Assembly: GCA_021018995.1 (NCBI GenBank)
Contig: CM037584.1
Location: 146,709,317 to 146,773,316, forward strand
DNA: 64,000 bases
Direction of reading: 5' to 3'
Origin: Chloranthus sessilifolius
Lineage: Eukaryota; Streptophyta; Magnoliopsida; Chloranthales; Chloranthaceae
Shown here: piece after piece, positions 1-12,823 of the stretch
How positions within the stretch are numbered: position 1 is the stretch's first letter
Layout: the number at the start of each line of letters is the position of its first letter
Program-made: the position numbers and the translations under genes
Notes under the pieces: model-generated
What the model was told of the DNA's origin: nothing
Seen by the model: only the letters and a program-made list of their open reading frames with translations
Database searches by the model: none

Positions 1-60
1 TAAAACACCAAGTCTTTCTTTAAATTCGGTGCAATCACTTAAAAAACGTGTGCAAGTAAT

Positions 61-222
61 GGCTCCCAAAGATATTTGAGACTAACAATTGGAAACATAA
101 TCTCTATCATTTGATTTATAAGAGTCGCCATTGAATCAGATAATGGACTTTGACTTTATTGAATTAGATGATAGAGATTATGTTTCATGCTAACCTTTGG
201 CCTCAAAGATCTTTCCCTCATT
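61..222. repeat. Imperfect inverted repeat, arms about 55-60 bp
   Basis: The stretch around 65-118 is matched on the opposite strand by about 160-219, both containing the core AACATAATCTCTATCAT, with a loop of about 40 bases. This could be a decayed foldback or MITE element. No clear target duplication was found. A related direct repeat (GTGTGCAAGT...GCTCCC) recurs at about 328-345. The pairing was read by eye. Confidence 0.5.
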
Positions 223-744
223 ATCTTCATATCAAACGGCGAAGATGGTGTTCCATGGGACACGTACAAATATAAAAAATAAGGAAGTCTTTATTTATAA
301 CCATGTGCCATGGCGCATATCTCGTGTGCAAGTTTTAGCTCCCTTCTTTGAGAGGTATTAGGCATATTCACAAGGATAAGAGGAATAAAACGGCATGGGA
401 AAAATCGATCCAGGAAAAAAACAGTGAAAGGGGGGAAAAATAGAGTACCCGAAGAATACGGGAAGGGAAAATTATAGTAAAAACATAAAAGTACCAAAAA
501 AATACAAAAATTTAAAATATACATATATATATATATATATATATTAATATAAAGATACATTTAATTAAACCATTTTTCCATTTAAAAAGTAATTTTTACG
601 GAAAAAAAAACGTACAACATGCATTTTAAACAAAAACTACATGTTTTATACATTTTTCCGTATAAGCGGCTTTTTATACGTCTCTTGAAACAATGCAATT
701 TATAGCATCAAGAGGGGTGCACTAGTCCAATGGTCAAAAGATAG
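223..744. other. AT-rich flank without a gene
   Basis: No supported gene. It holds a short (TA)n microsatellite at about 518-545. The longest open frame over it is a low-complexity Tyr/Ile-rich translation of that repeat and is not a gene. Confidence 0.6.
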
Positions 745-906
745 CACTACAAAAAATAAGACTATTAACGGCAGTTTTTTAGAGCAAAAAACTGCCGCTA
801 TTAATAAAAAACTTATTAAGACTATTAGCGATAAGGGTTTTAACGGCTGTTTTTTGTTAATAGCGGCAATTTTTGTCTGCCGCTAATACTTTTGTTTTTT
901 GTATTG
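745..906. mobile_element. CACTA-type MITE
   Basis: It begins CACTACAAAAAATAAG and ends in an inverted, slightly decayed copy (CTTTTGTTTTTTGTATTG). Between them lie inverted subterminal repeats built on CGGCAGTTTTTT / AAAAAACTGCCG and TTAATAGCGGCA. CACTACAAAAA ends with GC-containing subterminal hairpins are typical of En/Spm (CACTA) elements and their non-autonomous derivatives. At about 160 bp it cannot encode a transposase. The expected 3-bp target duplication is not evident (TAG before, GAT after), so the exact right end is uncertain. Confidence 0.65.
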
Positions 907-2091
907 GATCGCCGATCCGATATTGAATCGACCAATTGTTTTAGCCCATAGTTACTTAGTTCGCTAATTTACTTGATTTGAAGCCGGGTTCGTAACTCAC
1001 AATTCTCTATTTTTAAATGAATCCGATTCGCAAAGGTAGTATGAGTTTTTAAATTATTTACTAACTACATAAATAGTAGGTTAAATTATATTTTTATACT
1101 TTCAAAATTTTATTATAAACAAATTACTCATGATTAATTCGGCAATTCCTTTATTATTGAAATTCCAGTATCCTAGATTTTCCTAGCGATGATATTGAAA
1201 ATAAATAATATAAACTAAATTAATCACCACTGCACATGAGATTTTTACATGAAAACCCAAAAAGGAAAAAACAACGGGATCTATACTAGATCCAAGGCAA
1301 TAAATACACTATGAGTTAAATGATTACAGAAAGTATCGAAAGAATGTTGACTCTCTAGTCCTATCAAACTTTTCCAAATCACAACGCTAGAATCCACTAC
1401 ACGCCCCCACAGTTTCTCGATTTGTCACCTTCAACCATCGAGCTGCACGATGGTCCACTCGTGCTCAAACGAGCCACAACAACACTCCGGATTACATCAA
1501 GGTCACTCGAATCCACGAGCCTAGACATGCTTAAAATTTAAAGCGCTATTTACTTCAAAAAATAGAAACGAAACAAGTGTCTTTGAATAACCAAGAGATC
1601 CGATCAAAAGTTTCAAAGGTAAAAGAGATTTTTTTCTCACAAAGACGACTAAGCAATAAAGTGGGAGAGCTAAAAACTAAAAGGTTCTTAAGAGACTATT
1701 TATATTAGTTGTAATCATAAAGAAAGATATAGAAATATCTTTTACAGAATCAATTTTATGGTTGACCATCACTTTGGTTGCAGTCAACCACGAATATTTA
1801 CAACTCTTATATATAGTTCTTAAAATAAAAACACTTGTGAATAAGAATAACTCAATCAAACATCATAGGAATCACAAATGAGTAGCTATACTTGGCAACA
1901 CATAAGGGAGTGAACTACTAGGTTATCATAGATCATTACAATCAAATCAAAAAGTCTCCTCCTTTGTCACCATCTATGGCAAAACCTAGTTTACAGGGAT
2001 ATGAAATAAAAAAGAATTAAATCTATCATAAACTAACCCTATACAAATAATCGATATGTCATGCAAGAAATTATAACTCAATATACTCACC
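907..2091. other. AT-rich flank, nothing recognised
   Basis: Stops in all frames, no LTR boundary, RNA gene or coding homology that I recognise. It is the left flank of the big array insertion and was originally contiguous with 29744 onward, because the CTAAA duplication separates them. Confidence 0.5.
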
Positions 2092-2096
2092 CTAAA

Positions 2097-4667
2097 TGTA
2101 GCATCCCGAAAATTTTTCGAAACCATAGGTCCTGATTAGGTATGTGTCCGCTGAGAAACCGTCACCGTTTTGAATTTTTTAGATAAAATCATTTTGGGTC
2201 CGTTTGGACTTTGTCTGGGATTTTTGGACCAAAGCTTATACACAGTTGTGGTGTATTAGCTTAACATTGAATTCAGTGGATAAGTGGTTTGGGTATGCAA
2301 GCCCCACACCCAACCAAAAGTTTTGTTGTATAATAGTTAACACCTTATTTAGGTGTATGTGCTTAACACCAAACCAAACTAATATGTCGTTTTGGGTGTG
2401 TGAGCTTCACACCGAACCGACTCCCTTAGTTATAAATGAAACTTCTCAAGGAAGTTTCATTCGGTTGCAAAAGAAGAGAGAAGAGAAGGAAGGAGAAAGA
2501 GAAGACCTAAGAGAGAAGAAGCTCTGTTCCCCTTGTCTTCTTCGTTGTTCATCGAGTGCGTTTGAATGAATTGATCTTCAAATTTGATGTCGTTACGATT
2601 AGAGAGAAGAGATCGAACCATCGAAGAAGAAAGACGGTTTCACATGTGGGTTTCACGTCAATCTCATCCATAGATGTTGCGTGCTCGTAGATCGAGGAAA
2701 GAATCATGATTTAAAAGTATGGATTAAGTTTAAGTTTCATTTGTGTGTGAATTAGAGTAAGTGGAATAGGTTCTAAACGATTCAGAGCCAAGGAAGAAGA
2801 AGCCCGAGGGCTACAGAATCTATCAAAATCGAACAATCGATTTCTGAATCGATCGATCGATTTTGACAAGACAGAGATATGTAAAGATTTTTTAAGGAAT
2901 CGATCGATCGATCGAATTAGGAATTCTGAAGGAATCAATCGATCAAATTGAAACCGATTGTTCGAATTTGAAACTGATCAATCGATTTGGAAATTGATCG
3001 GTCGAATTGAAGCTGATCATTTGAATTTGAAACTGATCGATCAATTTGAAAATTGATCGATCGACTTGTATAAAACAGGGATTGAAAAATATATATTATG
3101 GGAAATCGATCGATCGAATTTCTTTGCTTTGGAAATTGATCGATTGATTTGTTCTATTTTGGTTGGTTCAGTTTTCCTTGGAAAAACTTTGAGAAACTTT
3201 GAGCAAATTTATTTTTCGCCACCATTGACACGTAGTATGATCTTAATGTGATCTAGGTTAAGAATGGGAGACCGTATCTGAGGACCTTTGGATTGCTTTG
3301 AACGGCTCCGAATTTAAGGTAGGGGAAACTCCGTACTCATTACATTTTTGAATTGATTTCATAGACATCATTGTAGGATCGAATGAAGTGATTAGAGCTC
3401 TTTGAAATTGATGCCTTGAATTTGATTTGACGTGATATCTGTTTGAATTAAATTGTGATCTAAGCAATGGATTTAGAACTTATTGATTTGACTGTATTTA
3501 CATATTTGGATTGAACAGTGATAATTGTGATTTGAAATTGAATTTATAAGATTGACTGCATTTGAGAAATTGAATCTTGTTAAGTCTAAAACCATTTTTG
3601 TAGCAATATTGGAAGTTGACAATCTTTGAACTATTAACACTAAAATCTCTTAAATGTTAGTTGCATTTGGATATCGAATGATTTGACGTTAACTCTGATA
3701 TTGGTAGGGAACATTGGTATCTTGTTGTACACTACATGCATCTTTGGAGCGTGCGACTACATACTTGGGGACCGGTATGGCGGGTTATCCGTACATTGAA
3801 CCTTTGCATGCATCTTGGACGGTCGATACGATTGGGTTTTACCTTACATACTATATAAACTGACTGAACCTGAGTGGTATGTACTTTGATTGGACCGGTC
3901 GTGGTTTTTATACACTAATAGATAGTGGAAGATATGAACGCACTGGAAGATGTGAATGCACTAAAAGAAGTGAATTTGGAATTTGAGGAATTAGAAGATC
4001 TGTGGGACTTCAAACTGTTATGATTTAAGGATACTTGGGACTTTGTTTTGACAAGGGATTGTCTTTGCCTCTGTCATTGTATTTCTACTTTTGTTTCACA
4101 TTGAATATCCACTATGTTTTCGTATTTGTTTCGATCATTGAATATCTGCTCAGTTTTATTTTTGCTTTTGTCATTAAATCTATGCAATGATATGATAAGA
4201 TGTCAATTAAATTTGAGATTTTTCTACTGATCTTAGACTGTTAGCTCACCCCGACTATACGTCACAGGGTATTGACTAGGACCTTGGACTTAAGGAGGAT
4301 CCAAATTACCTACTGAAGAAAGAAGCTCAATTAGATTTGGTATAGTGACTTTTGAGATTTGAGCTTGGTGTATTATAGAGTTTCAGTTTTTATACATATT
4401 TGTATACCACTGTTTAAGTGATGGTTAGTCATCACTGGTGATGAATTTTAGTTCTTCCAATCATGTCTTCATAGAAATGAAATATATATTTCTGCCATTT
4501 ATGCTATAACTGCTTGATTTTTGCAATGTGTAAATGTACCAAGTACTCTGTAATTCAGATTGTGATCTGTATGACCCGACGGTGTAGGTTTTCCCATTTG
4601 GTTGAAAGTTTAAAGAAAAAAATCAATATCTCAGAAAATCTGTGTGGAGAAAATTCGAGCTGTCACA
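2097..4667 (+). repeat. LTR 1 of the gag-only array
   Basis: It starts TGTAGCATCCCG after the duplication CTAAA and ends GAGCTGTCACA, two bases before the primer site; 2571 bp. Modules in order: TATA box TATAAAT at 2431-2437, a purine-rich leader, a TCGATCGA palindrome cluster at about 2815-3160, a splice-acceptor-like GATCTAG|GT near 3253, TTTAAG|GTAGGG at about 3313, ACCGGTATGGCGGGTTATCC near 3770, a hairpin at 4228-4248 and ACGTCACAG just after it. The same module order recurs in the other LTR families of the window. Confidence 0.9.
2815..3160. repeat. TCGATCGA palindrome cluster in LTR 1
   Basis: Repeated, imperfectly spaced copies of ATCGATCGATCGAATT-like sequence and one-base variants (TTGATCGATCG, TCGATCAATT). 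TCGATCGA is its own reverse complement. Spacing is irregular, so it is neither a simple microsatellite nor a fixed-period satellite. Homologous clusters lie at about 6715-6985, 10940-11180 and 15300-15590 in the other three LTRs of the array. Confidence 0.85.
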
Positions 4668-4669
4668 GT

Positions 4670-4681
4670 TGGTATCAGAGC
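4670..4681 (+). other. Primer binding site, unit 1
   Basis: TGGTATCAGAGC lies two bases (GT) after the LTR end. This is the usual plant Ty3/gypsy primer site complementary to the 3' end of initiator tRNA-Met. Confidence 0.9.
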
Positions 4682-4902
4682 TTAGGCTTTAGGTCTCATG
4701 AGAACTCAGATCCATAGCTTTAGGTTAAGATATATGGTAGTAGGTTTTGTCAGAGTCTGAGCTTTAGGTCTTGTGGGAGACCCGAGGGATATGACTTTAG
4801 GTTTGTCATAGCGTAGGGGACATAGAAAGATCACTTCTGGTTAAGGCTTGGATCTTCACAATCACTTCTGATTGAACCTATTTTTGAACATGGCATATCA
4901 GT

Positions 4903-6022
4903 ATGGACCCACGTGTCAAAGGAGGTAGAGGCGGACTTTGAACAGTTCGCATGACAGCTGTCCCTGAAGGCGATGGAACATCGCCTGGTGTAGGAATCGC
5001 CACCAGTCCTAATCCCATTCCGTTTGGAAGTAGTGATAGTGGCAGTGATAGACAGTTGTTGGAGACCATGGCCAATGCAATGATACAATAGATGACTTCA
5101 ATGGCACAGGAGACCGAGCTACTAGCATCTAGGCAACAACCTTTCGGATTTTCAGAATTTAGAAAGCTGCGTCCTCCGAGCTTTTCGGGTCAAGTCAATC
5201 CCCCTGAGGCCGAGAAGTGGTTGAACGAGATGGAGAAGATCTTCAGTGTACTTCCTTGCACTAAGGATGAGAAAGTGAGATAGGCAGCCTTCAAACTGGA
5301 TGGAGAGGTTGATCCCTGGTGGAAAGCAATGCAGAGAAATAGGGTGCAAGAGATCTCGAATGCACCATGGACTTGGGCCGAGTTTACTGAGAAGTAACTA
5401 TGAGTACTTCCCCAACGTGGTGAGAAATCAATAGGAAGTCATGTTTATACAATTGAAGCAAAACCAGATGAGAGTACGCAGGTACGGGGCCGAATTTACT
5501 AGGCTTTCGAGGTTTGCACCTCAGCAAGTGGCCACAAAGTTGATGAAGGCCAAGAAGATTCAACGCGTCTTACGGCCTGACATTCAGGAGAGGGTCTCAC
5601 TGTTTGAGTCAGAAACATATACAGCGATAAAGGCCAAGGCCCTTATAGCCGAGGAAGACAATGAAAAGAAGTACCAAAGAAAAGAGCAGAACCAAAGAGA
5701 GGGGATAAGTCAAACACGAGCTTGTGCTTCCGAACAAGCAAGCAAGGAACCGAGACTCCTAATTCCAGCACTTATCCAGCCTGCTCAGATTGCCTACTCG
5801 AGGCCACCCGTGTCTAGGTCTCAGAGGTCACACACCACTTCATCCGCACTGGTTGGGTCATGCGCACGGTGTGGAGGACAACATAAGACGACGGAATGTT
5901 GGTGGTCCACTCGCGCATGCCTCAGGTGTGGTCAGATGAGACATCATATAAAAGACTGTCCAGAGAAAGGAAAGGAAACAACAACTTTGGCGGCTACTCA
6001 GAGACCTCTTAACCCACAGTGA
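4903..6022 (+). pseudogene. gag: Degenerate gag, unit 1
   Basis: Gag is the nucleocapsid/capsid polyprotein that packages retrotransposon RNA. The start is placed at the ATG shared with the other two units. Readable pieces include a capsid segment (FRKLRPPSFSGQVNPPEAEKW, from about 5155), a retrotrans_gag-like stretch to about 5400, and a C-terminal open frame 5441-6022 with two zinc knuckles, CARCGGQHKTTEC and CLRCGQMRHHIKDC, both with their Cys/His ligands in place. In-frame stops (for example 5281-5283) and a frameshift near 5395 break it. It ends with a normal stop and no pol follows. It is clearly homologous to the gag of elements C, D and E. Unit 1 differs from units 2 and 3 in keeping both knuckles. 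Confidence 0.85.
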
Positions 6023-6240
6023 TGGCCAAATGATGAGTAGGTCACAAGCTCAAGAGATAGGTTTACGCCTTGTAGATACTCAGTGTCTCCAGCATTTTGT
6101 ATGAGCTCCATGAGAAAATGGACATCTTTGGTGTAAATTTCAATGAACCCTACACTTTTGTGGTGATAGTGGTTGGCCTTGTAGATTAACGGTTTAGATT
6201 TCTTTCTTATAAGGGTTTAAATGTTGAGCTGATCTTTAGC
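6023..6240 (+). other. Truncated 3' internal tail, unit 1
   Basis: Noncoding tail after gag, matching 9820-10035 of unit 2. At 6240/6241 it jumps directly into the middle of an LTR. The breakpoint shows short homology (TTTAG) between the tail and the LTR, so one deletion removed the polypurine tract and the first roughly 250 bases of LTR 2. Confidence 0.75.
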
Positions 6241-8461
6241 GGTGTATGTGCTTAACACCAAACCAAACTAATATGCCATTTTGGGTGTGCGAGCTTCACA
6301 CTGAACCGACTCCCTTAGTTATAAATGAAACTTCTCAAGGAATTTCATTCGGTTGCAAAAGAAGAGAGAAGAGAAGGAAGGAGAAAGAGAAGAGCTAAGA
6401 GAGAAGAAGCTCCGTTCCCCTTGTCTTCTTCATTGTTCATCAGGTGCATTTGAAGCATTTGATCTTCAAATTTGACGCTATTAAGATCGGAGAGAAGAGA
6501 TCGAACGATCGAAGAAGCAAGAGGGTTTCACATGTGGGTTTCACTTCAATCTCGCACATAGATGTTGCGTGCTCATATATCCAGGTAAGAATCGTGATTT
6601 AAAAGTACGGATTTAGTTTAAGTTTCATTTGTGTGTAAATTAGAGTGAGAGGAATGGGTTTTGAACGATTCAGAGCCAAGGACGAAGAAGCCCGAGGGCT
6701 ACATAATCTGTCATAATCGAACGATCGATTTCTTAATCGATCGATCGATTTTGACAAGATAGAGATATGTAAAGATTTCTGAAGGAATCGATCAATCGAA
6801 TTAGGAATTTTGAAGGAATCGATCGATCGAATTGAAATCGGTCTTTCGAATTTGAAACTGATCGATCGAGTTTGAAATCGATCGATCGACTTGTATAAAA
6901 CAGGGATTGGAAAATATATATTCTAGGAAATCGATCGATCGAATTTCTCTGCTTTGGAAATCGATCGATCGATTTGTTCTATTTTGGTTGGTTAAGTTTT
7001 CCTTGGATAAACTTTGGAAAACATCGAGCAAATTTATTTTTCCCCACCATTAACACGTAGTATGATCTTAATGTGATCTAGGTTAAGAATGGGAGACCGC
7101 ATGTGAGGACCTTTGGATTGCTTTGAATGGCTCCGAATTTAAGGTAGGGGAAACTCAGTTTTCATTACATTTTTGAATTGATTTCATAGACATCATTGTA
7201 GGATCGAATGAAGTGATTAGAGCTCTTTGAAATTGATGCCTTGAATTTGATTTGACGTGATATCCGTTTGAATTAAATTGTGATCTAAGCAATGGATTTA
7301 GAACTTATTGATTTGACTGTATTTACATATTTGGATTGAAAAGTGATAATTGTGATTTGAAATTGAATATATAAGATTGACTGCATTTGAGAAATTGAAT
7401 CTTGTTAAGTCTAAAACCCTTTTTGTAGGAATATTGGAAGTTGACAATCTTTGAACTATTAACACTAAAATCTCTTAAATGTTAGTTGCATTTGGATATC
7501 GAATGATTTGACATTAACTCTGATATTGGTAGACATAATATTGATCAACATACACTACATGCATCTTTGGACAGTCGTACAATCGCATTGCATGCATACT
7601 GGACCGGTACTGTGGGTTTTACCTTACATACTATATAAACTGACTAGACACTGACTAAGTGACTGTACTTTGATTGGACCAGTGCGGCTGTTTATCCGTA
7701 TACACTAATAGATAGTGGAAGATATGAACGCACTAGAAGATGTGAATGCACTAAAAGAAGTGAATTTGGAATTTGAGGAAATAGAAGATATGTGGGACTT
7801 CAAACTGTTATGATTTAAGGATACTTGAGACTTTGTTCTGACAAGGGATTGTCTTTGCCTCTGTCATTGTATTTCTACTTTTGTTTCACATTGAATATCC
7901 ACTATGTTTTCATATTTGTTTCGATCATTGAATATCTGCTCAGTTTTGTTTTTGCTTCTGTCATTAAATCTATGCAATGATATGATAAGATGTCAATTAA
8001 ATTTGAGATTCTTCTACTGAGCTTAGACTGTTAGCTCACCCCGACTATACGTCACAGGGTATTGATCAGGACCTTGGAGTTTAGGAGGATCCAAGTTACC
8101 TACTGAAGAAAGAAGCTCAATTAGGTTTGGTATAATGACTTATGAGATTTGAGCTTGGTATATTATAGAGTTTCAGCTTTTGTACATATTTGTATACCAC
8201 TGTTTAAGTGATGGTTAGTCATCACCAGTGATTTATTTTAGTTCTTCCTGTCATGTGTCTGTATAGAAATGAAATATATATTTCTGCCATTTATGCTATT
8301 ACTGCTTGATTTCCGCAATATGTGTGAATGTACCAAGTACTCTAAAATTCGGATTGTGATCTGTACGACCTAACGGTCCGGGCTTTCCCATTTGGTTTAA
8401 AGTTTAAAGAAAAAAATAAATATCTCATAAAATCTATGTGGGAAAAATTCTAGCTGTCACA
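6241..8461 (+). repeat. LTR 2 of the array, 5'-truncated
   Basis: It corresponds to LTR 1 from about 2351 onward: same TATAAAT (6320-6326), TCGATCGA cluster (about 6715-6985), hairpin (8018-8038) and the ending CTGTCACA. Its shortened central segment near 7540-7700 resembles LTR 1 more than LTRs 3 and 4. Confidence 0.88.
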
Positions 8462-8463
8462 GT

Positions 8464-8475
8464 TGGTATCAGAGC
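8464..8475 (+). other. Primer binding site, unit 2
   Basis: TGGTATCAGAGC, two bases after LTR 2. Confidence 0.9.
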
Positions 8476-8697
8476 TTAGGCTTTAGGTCTCATGGGAACT
8501 CAGAGCCATAGCTTTAAGTTAAGAGATATGGTCGTAGGTTTTGTCAGAGTCCGAGCTGTAGGTCTTATGGGAGACCCGAGGGATATGACTTTAGGTTTGT
8601 CATAGCATAGGGGACAGAGGAAAATCACTTATGGTTAAGGCTTGGATCTTCACGATCACTTCTGATTGAACATTTTTGTTGAACATGACATATCAGT

Positions 8698-9819
8698 ATG
8701 GCCCCACATGTCAGAGGAGGTAAACGCATACTTTGAACGGTCCACATGACTGATGTCCCTGAAGGCGAGGGAACGTTGCGTGGTGTAGGAATCGCCACCG
8801 ATCCTAATCCCATTCCGTTCGGAGGTAGTGACAATGGGAGTGATAGACAGTTGTTGGAGACCATGGCCAATGCAATGACACAGCAGACGACTTCAATGGC
8901 ACAACAGACCGTGCTACTAGTGCCTAGGCAACAACCTTCCAGATTTTCAAAATTTAGAAAGATGCGTCCTTCGAGCTTTTCAGGTCAAGTCAATCCCGTT
9001 GAGGCTGAGAACTGGTTAAACAAGATGGAGAAGATCTTCAGTGTACTTCCTTACACTGAGGATGAGAAAGTGAGGTGAGCAGCCTTCAAACTTGATGGAG
9101 AGGTTGATCCCTGGTGGAAAGTAGTGCAAAGAAATAGAGTGCAAGAGATCCCGAATGCACCATGGACTTGGGCCGAGTTTACTGCGAAGTTTGAAGACGA
9201 GTACTTCCCCAATGTGGTGAGAAATCAATAGGAAGTCCAGTATATAGAATTGAAGCAAGACCAAATGAGCATACGTGAGTACGGGGCCGAATTTACAAGG
9301 CTTTCGATGTTTGCACCTCAGCATGTGGCCACAGAGTTGATGAAGGCCAAGAAGATTCAACGTGGCTTACGGCCTAACATCTAGGAGAGGGTCTCACTTT
9401 TTGAGTTAGGAACATATGCAGCAGTAATGGCTAAGGCCCTTATCGCCGAGGAAGACATTGAAAAGAAGTACCAAAGAAAAGAGCAGAACCAAAGAGATGG
9501 GACAAGTCAAACACGAGCTTGTGCTTTCGAACAGACAAGCAAGGAACTAATACCCCTAATGTCAGCACCTATCCAACCTGCTCAGACTGCCTACTCGAGA
9601 CGACCCATGTCTACGTCTGAGAGGTCACACACCACATCATCCGCACTGATTGAGCCCTACGCAAGGTGTGGAGGATGACATAAGACGACATAATGTTAGT
9701 GGTCCACTGGCGCATGTCTCAGGTGTGGTCAAATGGGACATCAGGTAAAAGACTTTCCAAAGAAAGGAAAGGAAAGAACAACTTCGGTGGCTACTTAGAG
9801 GCCTCTTAACCCACAGTGA
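8698..9819 (+). pseudogene. gag: Degenerate gag, unit 2
   Basis: Same gag as unit 1, starting at the ATG in CAGTATGGCCCC and ending at the stop after LNPQ. A good open stretch 8746-9078 encodes the N-terminal part and the start of the capsid (FRKMRPSSFSGQ). A further frame, 9427-9678, encodes the linker and the first half of knuckle one, then stops directly after CARCGG. The second knuckle is still readable but degraded. Stops at about 8738, 9076-9078, 9229, 9382 and 9676-9678 leave no product. The last of these is shared with unit 3 and absent from unit 1. Confidence 0.85.
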
Positions 9820-10225
9820 TGCCCAAACGACGAGTAGGTCACAAACTCAAGAGATGGCTTTACGCCTTGTAGATACTCAGTGTCTCCAGCATTATGTATG
9901 AGCTTCATGAGAAAATAGACATCTTTGGTGTAAATTTCAATGAACCCTACACTTTTTTGGTGATAGTGGTTGCCCTTGTAGATTAATGGTTTAGATTTCT
10001 TTCTCATAAAGGTTTAAATGTTGAGCCGATCTTTAGCTGGCGGTTGGTAACTACTAATTACTGAGATAACCACCAAAAGTAATAAGATAAATTTTCGAGG
10101 ATGAAAATTTCTAAAGGAAGGGTGAATGTAATGACCCTAATTTTGGGGATGTTGAATTGTACTCCTACCTTTTCGAATACAACACGTAAATTTTTTAGGA
10201 TGAAAATTCTTTAAGGTGGGAAGAA
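9820..10225 (+). other. 3' internal tail with two polypurine-like tracts, unit 2
   Basis: After gag comes noncoding sequence with TCGAGGATGAAAATTTC followed by CTAAAGGAAGGGTGAA and then TGTAATGACCC, which looks like an LTR start of another family. After about 75 bp a second copy of the same arrangement follows (AGGATGAAAATTC, TTAAGGTGGGAAGAA), and only then the real LTR begins at 10226. Unit 3 has the same double structure at 14435-14572. Confidence 0.7.
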
Positions 10226-12809
10226 TGTAACATCCCGAAATTTTTTCAAAACCCTAGGTCCCGATTAGGTGCATGTCCATTGAGAAACGTGTCACCGCCT
10301 TGAATTTTCCAAATAAAATCATCTTCGGTTCGTTTGGACTTCGTCTGGGATTTTTAGACCAAAGCTCATACATCGTTGCGGTGTATTAGCTTAACACCGA
10401 ATTCAGTTGATAAATGGTTTGGGTGTACTAGCCCCACACCAAACCAAAAGTTTAGTTGTATAATAGTTAACACCTTGTTTAGGTGTATGTGCTTAACACT
10501 GAACGAAACTAATATGCCATTTTAGGTGTGCGAGCTTCACACCGAACCAACTCCCTTAGTTATAAATGAAACTTCTCAAGGAAGTTTCATTCGATTGCAA
10601 AAGAAGAGAGAAGAGAAGGAAGGAGAGAGAGAAGAACCTCCTTTCCCCTTGTCTTCTTCGTTGTTCATCGGGTGCATTTGAAGGATTTGATCTTCAAATT
10701 TGACGTCGTTACGATCGGAGAGGAGAGATCGAACCATCGGAGCAACAAGAGGGTTTCACATGTGGGTTTCACTTCAATCTTGCACATAGGCGTTGCGTGC
10801 TTGTATATCGAGATAAGAATCGTGATTTAAAAGTATGAATTTAGTTTAAGTTTCATTTGTGTGTGAATTAGAGTGAGTGGAATGGGTTTTGAACTATTTG
10901 GATCCAAGGACGAAGAAGCCCGAGGGCTTCAGAATCTGTCAAAATCGAACGATCGATTTCTAAATCGATTGATAGATTTTAACAAGACAGAGATATGTAA
11001 AGATTTATGAAGGAATCGATCGATCGAATTAGGAATTTTTATGGAATCGATCGATCGAATTAAAATCGGTCGTTCGAATTTGAAACTGATCGATCGAGTT
11101 TGAAATCGATCGATCGACTTGTATAAAACAGGGATTGAAAAATATATATTCTAGGAAATCGATCGATCGATTGATTTATTCTATTTTGGTTGGTTAAGTT
11201 TTCCTTGGATAAACTTTGGAAAACATCGAGCAAATTTGTTTTTCCCCACCTTAACGCGTAGTATGATCTTAATGTGATCTAGGTTAAGAATGGGAGGCCG
11301 TATAGGAGGCCATTTGGATTACTTTGAACAGCTCCGAATTTAAGGTAGGGGAAACTCATTATTCATCGCATTTTTGAATTGATTTCATAGACATCATTGT
11401 AGGATCGAATGAAGTGATTAGAACTCTTTGAAATTGATGCCTTGAATCTGATTTGACGTGATATATGTTTGAATTAAATTGTGATCTAAGCAATGAATTT
11501 AGAACTTGTTGATTTGACTGTATTTGAATATTTGGATTGAAAAGTGGTAATTGTGATTTGAAATTGAATTTGTAAGATTGACTGCATTTGAGAAATTGAA
11601 TCCTGTTAAGTCTAAAACCCATTTTATAGGAATATTGGAAGTTGACTATCATTGAATTGTTAACATTGAGATCGCTGAAATATTAGTTGCATTTGGATAT
11701 CGAATGATTTGATAGTAACACTGATATTGGTAGACTGGATGTTAACTGCGTCACTGTACACTACATGCATACTAGACCGGTACGGCGGGTTTTTTCATAC
11801 ATACTACATACTGCATACACTGACTGAACCGGTATGGCGGGTTATCCTTACACACTGTACACTGCATGCATACTGGACCGGTATGCCGAGTTTTTTTGTA
11901 CATACTGCATACTGCATAAAATGACTGGACACCGATTGAGTGACTGTACACTAACTGGACCGATACAGTGGTTTATCCGTATACACTGATAGATAGTGGA
12001 AGACAAGAACGCACTGGAAGAAGTGAATGCACTGAAAGAAGGGAATTCGGAATTTGAGGAATTAGAAGATATGTAGGACTTCGACTATTTTCATTTCAGG
12101 ATACTTGAGACTTTGTTCTGATAAGGGATTGTCTTTGCCTCTATCATTCTATTTATGGTTTTGTTTCAAATTAAATATCTACTCTGTTTTCGTATTTGTT
12201 TCGATCCTTGAATATCTACTCTATTTCTTTTTTGCCTCTGTCATTAAATCTATGCAATGATATGATAAGATGTCAATTGAATTTGAGATTCTTCTACTTA
12301 GCTTAGACTATTAACTCACCCCGACTATACGTCACAAGTGTAGGTATTGACTAAGACCTTGGACTTGAGGAGGATCCAAGTTACCTACTGGAGAAAGAAG
12401 CTCAAATAGATTTGGTACAGTGACTTATGAGATTTGAGCTTGGTATATTATAGAAATTCAGTTTTTGTACATATTTGTACATCACTGTTTAAGTGATTTG
12501 AGCTTGGTATATTATAGAATTTCAGTTTTTGGACATATTTGTATATCACTGTTTAAGTAATGGTTAGTCATCACCTATGGTTTATTTTAATTCTTCCAGT
12601 CAGGTGTCTGTATAGAAATGAAATATATATTTATACTAGTTATGCTATACCTGCTTGATTTCCGCAATATGTGTGAAAGTACCAAGTACTCGGTAATTCG
12701 GAATGCGGTTTGTATGACCCAACGGTCTGAGTTTTCCCATTTGGTTTAAAGTTTAAAGAAAAAAAATATATCTCAAAAAATCTGTGTGGGGAAAATTCTA
12801 GCTGTCACA
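10226..12809 (+). repeat. LTR 3 of the array
   Basis: It starts TGTAACATCCCG and ends GCTGTCACA; 2584 bp. It has TATAAAT at 10561-10567, a palindrome cluster at about 10940-11180, an expanded ACCGGTAYGGCGGGTT minisatellite at about 11745-11990, a weakened hairpin at 12298-12318, and a private tandem duplication of about 68 bp near 12425-12555 (GATTTGAGCTTGGTATATT repeated). Confidence 0.92.
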
Positions 12810-12811
12810 GT

Positions 12812-12823
12812 TGGTATCAGAGC
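12812..12823 (+). other. Primer binding site, unit 3
   Basis: TGGTATCAGAGC followed by AT, two bases after LTR 3. Confidence 0.9.

Noticed and set aside
291..560. Minus-strand open frame rich in Tyr/Ile
   Set aside because: It is a translation of a (TA)n microsatellite and AT-rich flank; no start context or homology.
3258..3467. Minus-strand frames repeated in the gag-only LTRs (also near 11359-11652)
   Set aside because: Shared only because LTRs are homologous; stops differ between copies and no domain is visible.
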